Positions 10,468-21,307 of a stretch of DNA of 64,000 nt are shown here, one piece after another. Origin of the DNA: Lineolata rhizophorae (lineage: Eukaryota; Ascomycota; Dothideomycetes; Lineolatales; Lineolataceae); contig MU001671.1 in NCBI GenBank assembly GCA_010093515.1, positions 71,429-135,428 on the forward strand. Direction: 5' to 3'. The notes beneath the pieces were generated by a model that made no database searches, was not told where the DNA came from, and saw only the letters and a list, made by a program, of their open reading frames with translations. Numbering within the stretch: the first letter of the stretch is position 1; each line of letters begins with the position of its first letter. A program made the position numbers and the translations under genes.

Positions 10468-11118
10468 AGAGTCTCGAGGTCGCGTGAATTCAGCCACTGC
10501 TAGAGGAGGGCGCTCTAGGCATTTTCCTGCGTGCTTCCCTTGTGGGCTGGAATTTGCAACTTGAAGGAGGAATTCCTAGGGCGGGCGAATCAGCTGACAA
10601 ATAGCGTCGATGAACCTAGTGGGCGTGCTCGTAGGCGATATTCCTTGTTTCTATCTGCTTAAAGAAACGTAGGTTGGTACTTGGCTATGAATGGGTGTAA
10701 AACGTCAATCCTATTTTTGGGTTAGTGGCTACCTTCGTCGCATAATGCTGGATAGATGGGACCAAGAAACGAAGGAATCGGCATGTTGTGCGCAAATACG
10801 GCGATAAGCGCTGCAATCTGACAAACTGTGTCGGTAGTGCTGTTGTAGACAGCATTTTGGTTTAGTTATGTTTTGTGGGAATGTTGAGGCTAAGAATCGA
10901 GCCTAATGTTGTAGACAAGACACAAGCCAGATACAAGTAGTGCTAAGATCGTTCCGCCTTTATATACTAACTACCGAGAGATACTATACAGGGACGACCG
11001 CTTACTGGCTAGAGAGTAAATATCAACTCTCGGGCACTGACAAGGTTTGTGAAGACGCAAAGGGTTCCACAATACAGCTGTGATAATACATGAAGGGATA
11101 CTACGTGGGACTGAATGC
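10468..11118. other. Intergenic region between convergent LTO1 and mitochondrial uL3 genes
   Basis: This stretch holds the 3' flanks of two convergent genes. It is AT-richer than the coding regions and has no supported open frame, RNA gene or repeat. Confidence 0.5.
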
Positions 11119-12249
11119 TCAGACTGTTGAATCAGCTGTAGCGTCTGTCGGCTCCTTTATAGGTGGCTCAACATAAGGTACTGGCGCGACGTCTGGCCAA
11201 GGCTTCTTGACTGCATCCTGAATCTTGACATAGCATCCTTTCGGGCCCGCAAGACAGCCTACAAAACGCAGGGCACGGTTAGCGCATGATGTACAAAAAA
11301 AAGAACCCTTCTCCAGCCTGTTCAGTGCTCACTCACCATTTACAATGACAAGCCCAGCTTCCTCATCGGTGCGGAGCACTTTGAGGCTCTGCACCGTGAT
11401 CCGCTTATTACCCATGCGGCCCGCCATTTTCTTTCCCGGGAGGACGCGAGAACCGGATCCCTGAGAACCGCCGGCCGAACCTAGTGATCGGTGCGTCAAG
11501 GACACGCCATGCGACGCGGGTTGACCACCGAAGCCCCATCGTTTCATAACCTATCACTGCCGTGAGTCCCCGCCCTCTTCAATGCCGACTCGGACGTTTT
11601 AGCAACTTACACCGGCAAAACCCATGCCCCTAGAATTACTCCTCGCGTCCACAAACTGTCCCACCTTGAACCAGCTCGGCCCAATGTGCATCCCCACGCT
11701 GGGCAGCCCTTCCCCATCCTTGACACGGAATTCGACCACGCGCTCCTTGGGGCTCACCTTCTGTGCGGCCCAGTGGCCCAGCATGGGCCTCGTCTCGCGA
11801 TGCGGCCTCTTCCAGCCGGTCCCCACCTGCACGGCCCAGTACCCATGCCGCGGTCGCGTCTTGACACCAACGACCTCGACGCGGTCGAGCTGCAGCACCG
11901 TGCAAGGTATCCGCTTGCCCGTGTCCGGGTCGAACAGCGACGTCATGCCCTTCTTGACGGCGAGGGCGCCCGCCCGCGGCGGCAGCGTCTGGGCGGCCGA
12001 GAGGCGGGCGAGAGCGCCCTCGTGGGAGGCACCGAGGGGCGTGTGGTGCGGCGAGTGATTGAAGCGGTTGACACGGCAACCCCGCGGATCGATGGTTTTG
12101 AGGGTGCGGCGTGCTATAGATTGAGGGAAGGCGACACCGGGGAGCAGCGCCCATGGCCGTCGTGGGAGGAGGGTGAGGCGGGGCGCCAGGAGCGGGAAGG
12201 CGGGAGAGAGCAGCGCCCCCGAGGGCGATACCCGCGGTCGGGGAGGCAT
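11119..12249 (-). CDS. MRPL9: Mitochondrial large-subunit ribosomal protein uL3m
   Basis: This is a uL3 protein of the mitochondrial ribosome. Three exons (12249-11611, 11550-11337, 11258-11119) give 330 aa. Both introns have clean donors (GTAAGT, GTGAGT) and acceptors. The first, 60 bp and phase 0, joins GMGFAG to [10 protein letters not shown], rebuilding the conserved uL3 loop ahead of [14 protein letters not shown]. The second, 78 bp and phase 1, joins VIVNG to [12 protein letters not shown]. The N terminus from the chosen ATG (12249) is rich in Arg, Pro and Leu without acidic residues for about 45 positions, a convincing mitochondrial targeting sequence. An upstream in-frame ATG at 12384 would add 45 residues and is less likely. 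The gene is head to head with an MFS transporter about 420 bp away. Confidence 0.92.
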
Positions 12250-12669
12250 TGCGCGGCCGGCGAGGTGCCAATGGGCGGCGATTACGGTGATGGGGGCGGT
12301 GGAGGTGGTAGATGGGAAAGGGCGCCTTTTCGAGGTCGGACCCGCGCAAGAGATGTGGCTGGTGTGAATGTGGCTGACGACCAATGGCTGTGCCGAGTGG
12401 CTGACTAAAGCGGCCGCGCGACCGCTGCAGTGTGCCGCCCGTCGGCTGCTCCGGTCACGCCGTCACGCTTCCGGCTGCGCGATTCCCACCCGCCGCATTA
12501 GGCTGTCGCGATATACCTCTGGCGGAGCAGAGCAGCGGCCTCTCCTGCATCCGCGCGCCCATCGACCGGGGCACCCGCATCCCTCTCCGGCGCCCTCCGC
12601 GCCGCGCGCCGACGCCAGCTCGCCATGTGAGATTTTCGGCGGCTGACAAGTCTTATCCACCACCGCGCA
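12250..12669. promoter_or_regulatory. Intergenic region between divergent uL3m and MFS genes
   Basis: A 420-bp GC-rich stretch separates the two divergent start codons and must contain both promoters. Several overlapping open frames on both strands here are typical of GC-rich DNA and match nothing I know. Confidence 0.45.
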
Positions 12670-14695
12670 ATGCTATCGCTCTCCTTTACCGCGACCCGCT
12701 GGCAGGTAGCCACTTATTTATGTGGGGTAGCCTTGTTCAGCATTTCCTTCCTTGTCTTCCTTAATGCCTCCATCTCGTTCGTCATTACCGAACGCATCGG
12801 CCAACGCCACGGCGTCGGTGATGCCGTGGGCACGCTTGGCTTCGCCGACGAGCTCGTTGCGCTGGTCGCTTGCCCGACGTGGGGGGTCATGAGCGACAGG
12901 ATCGGGGTGCGCTGGGTGGCCGTGGCCGGATATGCCATAGTCGGGCTGAGCCTGTTTCTGCTTGTTCAGACCAAGAACGTCTATCCGCAGCTGCTTCTTG
13001 CCCGGCTGTTCTTCAGCCTTGGAGGCGCGGCCACGTACGTTTTCTCACGACAAAGGTGCTGGATCCTCACCTGCAGGGCTAATTAGTCTCATCTCGCTAT
13101 CTAGGGCTACCATGGTGACTGCTATTCTCCCGTCCATGACCCACAAACCCGCCGAGGTAGAACGGACGACGTCCGCTCGAGCCCCCAGTGTCAATGGACT
13201 CGGACATAACATCACCCCGTCCATATCTTCGGAGCTTACCATCACGCCGGCACGCTTCCGCTCCCAGCCCTCTCTCGTGCCGCCCTTAGCGGCGGAGGAG
13301 TCAACTCCGAGTCAATCGTCCACATCCCAACTCGCGGGACTTGTTGGGATGTTTACGGGGTTGGGAGCTCTCCTCGCCGTGGGCGTGTTCTTGCCGCTTC
13401 CAGCCCGATTTCAAAAGATTGGAGCCAGTCCAAGTGATGCTGTGGCCCATGCGTTTTACGTAGTCGGCGCGGTTGGCTTACTGGTTTCTGTAGCGTGCTT
13501 TTTCGGACTCCGCCAACTCCCAGGCGAAAGGAATAAGTCCATGAGGAAGTTCATTCTATCCTTTCGGAAGAGGCACGATCATTTCGAAGCACCCGCGATA
13601 TCTGGAGAGGAGCAGCCTAACGGAACAGGCGGGAGCCATGTCCTCGCCGTGAATGATACCTCGGGCAAGCCTTTGCCGTATTATAAACTCCTCTGGACAT
13701 CCTTTTCCCTCGCATTCTACGACCAACGTATCGGTCTAGGGTACCTTGGTGGTTTTGTAGCACGCGCTTCCACTGTTGCGGTCACTCTTTTTATCCCCTT
13801 GGCCGTCAACGCCCACTTTATTTCCTCCGGCCTATGTTCGGACCTGAACAGCGGCGGCGACGAGTTCGATAGCGCCCAACAAATCCCACCAAATGAGGAC
13901 ATGAAGGAGCATTGCCGCCGTGCGTACGTGCTTGCTGCCACTTTGACGGGAACAGCGCAGCTAGCTGCGCTTATCGCTGCCCCCGTGTTTGGATGGACTG
14001 CCGGCCGTTTTCCACGTGGCAATTCGTCCCTTTTGTTTACCGCAGCTTGTGGCGTGGCTGGCTACGTCGCCTTTGGCGCTCTCCCTAGCCCCGATCCTGC
14101 CTCTGACGGTGGAAGCGGAGCTGTGTATTTCATTGCGATCCTGATTGGAGTGAGTCAAATTGGAGCCATCGTGTGCAGCTTGACGCTTCTGGGAAAAGGA
14201 ATTCAGAGCGAAGAGCGACCAAGCGCCGCGCCCGAAGTAGGCTTGCCCGTCCCTTGCAGCCCGAGTCCAAACGGTGCCCTAGCTGCTGCGGAGGGTACAG
14301 CGGCTGGCGTCTCGCCGGTGCCAATGCCGGGAGAGCGGTTGAGATGTCCGATGGAGGAACCGCATGAGCAACAAGGGCATCAAAGGGGAATATCATCCCA
14401 AAACCCCGAGCTAGCGCCGCTACTTCCTTCATATCTCCGCCGCCTACCTTCTACCAACATCTACCCTACGCGTTCTCACCTGAAGGGGAGCATTGCGGGT
14501 ATGTATTCGCTCTTTGGCGGCGCCGGTATATTGCTGCTGACCAAGGCCGGGGGGGCCATGTTTGACAACCTCACGCCCGGTGCGCCATTTGCCTTGATGG
14601 CAGCATTTAATGCCATCTTGCTCATTGTGAACGTTGCGTGCATTATCTGGAATGGGCCCATGGCGTCTTGGAGGCGACCAACTAGCGAAGGTTGA
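12670..14695 (+). CDS. Major facilitator superfamily transporter, substrate unknown
   Basis: Exon 1 is 12670-13034 and exon 2 is 13105-14695. The 70-bp intron (GTACGT ... CTAG) splits a Thr codon and restores GGAATATMVTAILPSM. The product is 651 aa with about 12 predicted membrane segments. An MFS motif A-like sequence, GVMSDRIGVR, lies at residues 72-81 in the loop after the second segment. A polar loop at about residues 122-190 follows the first four segments, and another long polar loop (about 500-590) precedes the last two. I cannot assign a substrate; the arrangement resembles fungal 'general substrate transporter' MFS proteins. It shares its 5' region with the uL3m gene. Confidence 0.85.
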
Positions 14696-14828
14696 AGGAT
14701 GTGTGCAAGCACTATGGAGCTAATGCTGACCGGGGCGCCTATCATTGTTGTAATTCATTATTGTGGTTGATCGGTCCGGCCATTGAGGATTATGAACTGA
14801 CAACTTTCCTTGCCTACTCACGCTACGA

Positions 14829-14851
14829 ATATATATATATATATATATATT
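14829..14851. repeat. (AT)n microsatellite
   Basis: A pure AT dinucleotide run of about 11 units lies in the short space between the convergent MFS and reductase genes. Confidence 0.95.
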
Positions 14852-14928
14852 AGGAGCTAAAGAGGCGGGATTTGTGGATCAGCAATCCACCTGAAATTCG
14901 CTTTGTTCAAAGATCACAACCTGAAGAA

Positions 14929-16041
14929 TTACAACCCGGGGAGCACAGCTCCCCTATTGCCGACCTTTTCTCGCCCAAACTTTTTGACGTACCACCGCTT
15001 GCCTTGCAGTGCGCGGGGGAGCATTGTTGCGATCTCGTTTAGTAGATATGTCCGAGCTGGTGAGCAACCCCAGCCCGCAAATGCCCAAAAACCAAGCCAC
15101 TCGAACCATTCGGAGACAAAGTGTGGGTATAAAATCACGCTGAACAAACCCTTCTCCGGCATCTCGTATACTTTAGCTATAGACTTCTTTTCTGTGTCAC
15201 CGTTGTCTGACCGCGCCTTCTGTTTGCGTGCCGCATGGCGCCGAATATCGCGCAGCACATCGTCGTGGTAGATGTTGGAAGCGAGGCCCGCGGCCCACAC
15301 ACTTGCAGATGCAACGAGCACGCCCGTGGATCGCTTGGACCACTGCTCTGGCGTGACGGGGCCGTAAGCGGCGAGCCAGCCCCCGAGTGAGATCGAGTTG
15401 GACACGTTGAAGAGTAGCCCGGCAATGTAAACAATGACGTGCAGTGGAGACATGCTAGGATTGAGGAAGAGTGGTGAGAGTACGGCCCGGTTTAGGTAGT
15501 GGATTATCTGTCAAAAGTGAATATTGAAGCCGCTAACTTGGTCATATGACTATAAGAGAGATAAAGATATGCTTGATCATGCGTGGAAAGCAAGAGATGA
15601 AGAGCTAGCATACGTTGGGAATGCAACGTGTCAAAGGACGTGAACTTACAAACATGGTTGCCATAACCCAGTTTTGCCACGGCAAATTCTCGATTCCATT
15701 CTCGCGGGGCAATATGAGAATTAGGTACGACATGATAACAAGTGATGGTATTTCCATCGCTGCCCATCCCCAACTGCCTGGGAGATTGAAACGCGAATTG
15801 ACCGAAGTCTTGCCTTGAGGGTACCAGTCTACGAGCCATTGGATGGTCGTGAGCTGTTTTGGAACAGTAGGTTAGAAGACAGCCAATGCCAAATGTGCTG
15901 TTAAGCCCTGGGCGTATAATTTTCTGGGCTTTCGAAATAGGAGTCGCTTACTAGAGGGAAGAACTGCCAGCAGTAGGTCAGAAGAGCCCAGGTTTGCCGA
16001 GAAGGCAGCAACCAATTTAGATGTGCTGGCGGCGGCGTCAT
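14929..16041 (-). CDS. Steroid 5-alpha-reductase family membrane reductase
   Basis: Three exons (16041-15952, 15853-15650, 15507-14929) give 290 aa, the usual size. Both introns are phase 0 with GTAAGC and GTAAGT donors and CAG acceptors. The family features are NLPGSWGWAAMEIPS, which carries the Glu used in steroid/NADPH binding, the IHYLNRAVLSPLFLNPS stretch, YPHFVSEWFEWLGFWAFAGW near residue 220, and the C-terminal LPRALQGKRWYVKKFG signature. The protein should be a polytopic ER enzyme using NADPH to reduce an enone-type double bond. The substrate (steroid, polyprenol or enoyl-CoA) cannot be read from sequence. The model is my own splice reconstruction; exon 1 (30 codons, ATG at 16041) is the least certain part. 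Confidence 0.85.
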
Positions 16042-16900
16042 TGCAACAAACGACAGTGAGCTTTGATGAAAAGAAAGACGCTGAACTGGAATCTCGCAGT
16101 TGTTGTGTAGATAACCGGTCCTAAGAGCGTCTTCTTTGCCACAGGAGGAAAGAGTGAATGCTCGGAGCGCAGGTTGTAGGTCGTTCTGATGCCGTCACGT
16201 CTGCTGGGCTCTGGCTGTTGTGGGCGGCGCGTAAGTGGTGACCAATCAAAGCACTCGAAGAAAAGCTTGGCTCCATGCTTATTTCCCGCTAGGTACCTAA
16301 GTATCTAACCTACCTCAGGTAGTGCAGCAGCATATACGTCAGGTATCCGGCTCAATGTTGAAGCGTATACGTTTGCCAGCAAAATGCTGACCGTGCTGGC
16401 CTCGATTCGAAAACCCGGGTGCACCTAGTTCACGTTACCACTGCGCGGGCACGACACTATAGGCGAAGCAAGTCAACCGCGCCGAAGTGATTTCGAGTAC
16501 GGAATCGAATAGTCGGGGTATATGAAGCTTAACGAAAATTTGATGTGACTTCCTTCGCGAGCCCACTGCCTCAAAGCACTGCGTTCGAATGCAAGTCACG
16601 CGTAGTGCCGCTGAATTAGTGCCCCGTTTTCAAGCATAGCAAAACATGTTGAAGAAGCAACCGAACTCCGCTTCCATTGCACCTGGTATTTGCCTCGACC
16701 CGTACGTGTCGGCCAATGCACGACTCAAACCCCTAGAAGCGATCCTACTCGTCGTGGGCGCCTCGACAAAAGTCATCTAGAGCCTTTGTACATCCTAAAA
16801 GTTTAAAATAGCCTTTTCGGCATCCCATGTGATCCATCTTGCCGTAAAGTGTGCTCGTTCATTCAACAGCCAGTAGCTTACCACACTGTCGACGCCAGAC
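16042..16900. other. Intergenic region between the reductase 5' end and the next gene's 3' end
   Basis: No coding region is supported. Short CCTA/GGTA-rich words occur near 16290-16320. A stretch around 16385-16460 on the minus strand vaguely recalls a tRNA (an A-box-like and a TTCGAATC word) but does not fold properly. Confidence 0.45.
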
Positions 16901-18312
16901 TTAATCCTTAGCACCCCCTTCGGTCTTCTCCTGACCTTCGTTTTGCGCCTCACCCTCCTTCTCCGTAGCATTTTCGTCCTCGTGACGGGTCTCCTTCGGA
17001 CTAGCTAAAGGACTACTTGCTGCCGGGCCGCCAGTTTGGACGCCGCCAATGCTGTTGCTGATGCTGTCATTCCGGCCATGGCCGAGCAAGCCACTGCGAA
17101 CACTACCGCCGTCGATCGTCTTGTTCGCATAGTAGCTATTGCGGTCCGAGCTCAACCCTGGCACTCCACCCGCTCCCGACGCGCTATAGACCGAGTTTCG
17201 CTCTGTGGAAGCTAGGGCACTACCACCAACCCCAACTCCAGAGATAGATGCAGAGCCACCAATAGATGGACGGCCAGGAGGTGAATACACCGTAGCAGGA
17301 TCGGCCGGACCAGCACCGCTAAGAACACTAAGCGGCAATGACTCACGACTACCGCCCCAAACCGAGGACGGCGCAATGGCGCGCACCGAAGCATCCGTGT
17401 CTAGAGAGTGCCGACGGCGTCGCTTGGAACTAGACGCGAGCGTGAGAATGGAGGCGTTGTCGGTAAGGAGGTTATTTGCGGTCGCAGCCGTGTAGGTATG
17501 AGGATGCGGGCTTAGGTGCGGTGGAATGGCTGATGGCGGCGGCTGACCGGGCGAGACGGGAAACTGATGGCTGAATTGAATCGAGGTGTGATGGGCGGTG
17601 TTGGGGGCGCTGCCGCTCGGCGCCGAAGCAGTGGAGGGAGTGTTTAGGGCGCCGGCTGCGTTTGTTTGGGTGCCGTGAGCGTGGCCGAGCATTGCCGAAG
17701 GCGCCGTAGATTGGATGGTGGTGAGGGTGGTGGTGAGTGAGCGGTCGGAATGGTTTGGTGAAGAGAACACACTGTTGGCGCCATTTCCGGCGGTGTTGCT
17801 GGTACCGGCTTTGCTCTGCCCGGCATCGCTGTGTATAGTTTCTGGATTCGTCGCGACCGTGGGTGCGGCCGAGCGGTTACTTCGGAGGGGAGCGCCGCTA
17901 GCGGCACCCGTGGCTGCGCTGCTGGATTCGAGAGATGTGTAGCTTTCGCTCCGGCGGGAGTTATCGCGCGTAGAGAACGACAGGTGTCCGTTGACGCTCG
18001 ACGTGGGCGCGGGACGGTGGAGGTGTCCAGATTCGGGGTACGGGTTGTTCCTGGGAGCGGCGGGCCCAGTCTTCTTTGACTTTGCGTTTATGGCGATATT
18101 TTGTTTCTTGCCATTCGTGTTCGGTGAGTCGGACGAGGAGTTCTTGAGGTTCGTGAGTCGCTTCATCCACGACGCAAAGGGACGGCGACGTGTATGGCGG
18201 TCTGGTGAGAGCGTCAGCAAGCACATTTCGAATTAATGGTGATGATACAGAATGTAATGGTTGTGTTGGCTTACGTACCGACCGGGCGCGTGGCATGTTC
18301 AGCGGTAGCCAT
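16901..18312 (-). CDS. Ser/Thr-rich fungal protein of unknown function ('polycystin'-labelled family)
   Basis: Exon 1 is 18312-18279 (11 codons) and exon 2 is 18201-16901, with a 77-bp phase-1 intron (GTACGT ... CACCAG). Joined, they give 444 aa beginning MATAEHATRPVDRHTRRRPF. Recognisable blocks are a basic SWMKRLTNLK near residue 20, and NASILTLASSSKRRRRHSLD with the following SSVWGGSRESLPLSVLS near 270-320. From memory, such proteins are carried in fungal databases as 'Ca2+-modulated nonselective cation channel polycystin'. I see no membrane segment that would support a channel. The rest is low-complexity Ser/Thr/Asn/Pro, probably disordered and phosphorylated. The block conservation suggests a real, fungus-specific gene. 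Confidence 0.75.
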
Positions 18313-18908
18313 GATCGTGGGGCGTTAGGAACCAGGGATTGCTCTAGATAACTAAAGATTGTTCTTCGATTGCTGAGCTGTGTGCGACTGGTAGCAAGAG
18401 CGTCTGGTGGTCAAGAAAGGGCGGGGTCGCAAGGAGAGGGAGAAAAAGCGACAGAGCAATCTAATGGAGCCGCGTGTCTTGCACCAACGGACGGCGGGCA
18501 GGTGAGACAAGCAAGAATAGGCACAACTACGTCGCGTAGGCTACTGTGCGCCGGAAAGTCGCAGAGGTAGACCGAGAGAGGGACAAGAATGAGGCAATGG
18601 AAAGGGCGGCGAAAATAATAGGCGCCCGAGCCGTGGACAGGGCGGCATCGGTCGGGCGACGACGGGCGTGGCTGACGGGACACTGGGCATTGCAAGCTGT
18701 CGCAAGCGAGCGGTTGCGTTGCCCCTTTGGCCGGCCCGTTTGTTTCGCCGATCACTTTTGCTGCGCTGTCACGTGTGCGGCTCTGCTTTGCCCAAGCACC
18801 CGAACGCTCCAATTAGAATGTAGTCTATTACTTTTGCACGCTGCCCGCCCAGCGAGAAATCCGATATTAAACAACCACACTGAAATACAGTTTTCCGTAC
18901 CCTTTACC
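18313..18908. other. Intergenic region between the Ser/Thr-rich gene and NDC1
   Basis: This holds the 5' flank of the Ser/Thr-rich gene and the 3' flank of NDC1. Overlapping open frames exist on both strands but none is recognisable. Confidence 0.45.
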
Positions 18909-21002
18909 TCATCCCCGTCTTGCTGCAGGCGCCATTTCCATCTCGCTCCGTGCCCTAGTCTGCCCGTGAAATGCCTGCCTCTCCGCGCGGTCACCACCCT
19001 GGTTACGAACCGTCATGTCTGCCCTGATCTCTGCCACCAGCTCCCGAGCGGCCCTCAGCTCGGAGCTCTTCAGCCCTATATTGATAGCGTACTCCGAGAA
19101 TGCGCCGATGAGCTTTTCTAGTCCCATCACCAGCGCAGACAGCACTTCTGCCACCTCCTCGGGTACCCTGCAATCGCCGTTCTGCGCCACCCACGCATCG
19201 AAATCGACGTCAGTCCAGTCGGGCTTCGAAGTGCGTACCCACTCGCTAGCCGTCCGCACCGCCTTGTCAAACGTCCGGAAAATCTCAGGGACGTCTCGGC
19301 CCACCGTGCCCATCGTGTCTTCCAGCAAGCTCTTGACGGCGATCCCGGTGAGAGTGTCCACGGCGTCAATAATGGACCCGGTCCGGCTCACAGGTTCGCC
19401 GCAGACGACGCCAGTGGCGTGCCGCGCAAATGAGCGTCTGAACGGGTAACCGACAGGGCTCCGCATCAGTTGGGCGGTCCACCATCCCGCTCGGGCGTTT
19501 AGGCTTGCAGGCTGCCTCTGGAGCTGTTCGCGCTGGGCGGCCGTTAGAAGAAACGAAAGCAACCACTCAACGAAGCCGATGATAGCAATGGGAGATCCCG
19601 CAGGAGGGCCGGAAGCGTGCTCTTTGCTATACTTGCGGATGTTGTACTCTGCTAAAGCTAGGTGAGACTGCGGCGGGTCGGCAGGGCGGACAAGATCCTT
19701 CCCCTCTTTTACGTTCTGTACCAATCGAGGTAGAGGCACGGGCTTTTGTTCTTCCCTTTTCTTCTCCGCATCCTTCGCTTCCTTCAACGCCCAGTTTGGG
19801 TCCGTAATCTTCTTGACACGCGTCGTAAGCGTGATGACTTCGGCCATGCAAAAGGTCTTGACTTGGGTCCAAGTTGAACCATTTTTTCGTTCCAATTCCT
19901 CATATATCATCTTCCGACGCTTCTCGAAATGATCGGCGATAATTGCCACTTCGCGTAAGGCAAAAGCCTGAATGGTTAGCCAGACGTTCCCGCACATTCT
20001 AAGTTGACATACCTGAGGAATAGGCTTTTTTGACCTTAGACCCTGCAGGAGGCTGCCATTGGGATCTGCTGAGTCGTTCGTGATTGGCTTGCCGCCCTTG
20101 AGAGGGTCCCGTCGGACATGAGCCGAGAAGGTCGCGTTGACGAATCCAAAGTATAGCATGAGCAGAACCCCGCCATAGATGAAGCGAGACATAAGGTCGG
20201 CCAGACCCGGATACTTTGAAAGCCTGGTTGTTCTGGGGACGAAAGGCCGTAGCACTGCGTACGTCGACCAGAAGACGAGTGATCGAAGGAACATGATGTA
20301 AATTATAGTGAGCGGAAAAAGAGCAGCACCGGTCCTGAAGACGGCCGTCTTCATCAGTTTCGGCAGCGCCTTCCTGACTTCGACCATGGGCGCTTCGGGT
20401 TGTGGCGGAGGCTCCGGGTTTGCTCCACCCTGGTTATGACGGGCGAGTGCTTCAACGTACTTGGGGCGGCAAAACTCGATGCGGTCGTCATCGTTCCACA
20501 TATGGAGCGCGGCCTGGGTCGTGCCGAGCAGACTGTACATTGTAAGCATGTAGATGGGTCGCTCGTTGAATCGGTCGCGCTCGTAGGATTTCCCCGGGTC
20601 GACGAGGCCCATGCGCGCATCCGAGGACACAAAGTAGAAGACGTAAATGGCGCCAAACCACCATGCCGAGATGGTGTAGACCATGACGCAAGATACCGTC
20701 CCCACCCTCAAGATGTTCTTTCGGAACGTCGTGAAAGGCGAGGCTGTTGTCCTGCTACCAAAATGCAACCGCGAGACGCGCAGGATGTAGACGAGTAGCC
20801 CTGATATGAAGAGCAGCATTGCGCCTACAGTGTTGCGAAGTATGGGCAACCACGGCCACACGACGCTAGCCGCGCTCCATTCGGAGAGGAGAAGAGCTTC
20901 GGCGAAGCAAAAGCCGAACGTCAGGAGCGCTGTATTCGTGAACCCGCGATGCAGCGCGGGCGTGAGGAAGTCACGGTACGGGCGCGTCTTTACAGCGGAC
21001 AT
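18909..21002 (-). CDS. NDC1: Transmembrane nucleoporin Ndc1
   Basis: Ndc1 anchors nuclear pore complexes in the pore membrane and, in yeasts, helps insert the spindle pole body. The chosen start (21002) begins MSAVKTRPYRDFLTPALHRG, the conserved N-terminal block. About six membrane segments occupy residues 20-320, and a soluble C-terminal half follows with the family's long helical region. A 45-bp intron (20012-19968: GTATGT donor, GCTAAC branch site, CAG acceptor) lies in frame and has no stop, so the ORF reads straight through. With it removed the protein has 682 aa, retained 697 aa. An upstream in-frame ATG at 21167 would add 55 residues of poor quality. The gene is head to head with the SNARE gene. 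Confidence 0.9.
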   Translation of the reverse strand: MSAVKTRPYRDFLTPALHRGFTNTALLTFGFCFAEALLLSEWSAASVVWPWLPILRNTVGAMLLFISGLLVYILRVSRLHFGSRTTASPFTTFRKNILRVGTVSCVMVYTISAWWFGAIYVFYFVSSDARMGLVDPGKSYERDRFNERPIYMLTMYSLLGTTQAALHMWNDDDRIEFCRPKYVEALARHNQGGANPEPPPQPEAPMVEVRKALPKLMKTAVFRTGAALFPLTIIYIMFLRSLVFWSTYAVLRPFVPRTTRLSKYPGLADLMSRFIYGGVLLMLYFGFVNATFSAHVRRDPLKGGKPITNDSADPNGSLLQGLRSKKPIPQVCQLRMCGNVWLTIQAFALREVAIIADHFEKRRKMIYEELERKNGSTWTQVKTFCMAEVITLTTRVKKITDPNWALKEAKDAEKKREEQKPVPLPRLVQNVKEGKDLVRPADPPQSHLALAEYNIRKYSKEHASGPPAGSPIAIIGFVEWLLSFLLTAAQREQLQRQPASLNARAGWWTAQLMRSPVGYPFRRSFARHATGVVCGEPVSRTGSIIDAVDTLTGIAVKSLLEDTMGTVGRDVPEIFRTFDKAVRTASEWVRTSKPDWTDVDFDAWVAQNGDCRVPEEVAEVLSALVMGLEKLIGAFSEYAINIGLKSSELRAARELVAEIRADMTVRNQGGDRAERQAFHGQTRARSEMEMAPAARRG

Positions 21003-21307
21003 GGCGCCGTATGCCCGTGGGCGCGGCGAGGTAAAATGCGTTAAGAGGGAAATATGGACATTTGCGTGGTGTTGAAGGCGGGCAAAACACAAACATAGGA
21101 AGCGCGCCAGCGCGGAGCTTGGCTGCGGCTGTGTGGCTGAGCAGCAGGGGTCCCGGGTGTGGCGCATCCCCGGTCGAACCTGGCAACGCCGCGCCGCCGC
21201 ATCGTCATGCGCTCAAGGCAGCCACCGCTTGACGACGATACCATTCTCCAACATCGGCTCCCCTCCTCTTGCTCAACACTCGCTATCTATACCACACGAT
21301 TGCAGTT
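21003..21307. promoter_or_regulatory. Shared NDC1 / SNARE promoter region
   Basis: About 305 bp separate the divergent start codons of NDC1 and the Qa-SNARE gene, so both promoters and leaders share this space. I see no specific factor site. Confidence 0.45.

Noticed and set aside
16385-16460. tRNA-like words on the minus strand
   Set aside because: A TTCGAATC word and an A-box-like word are present, but no T-arm stem or full cloverleaf can be drawn.
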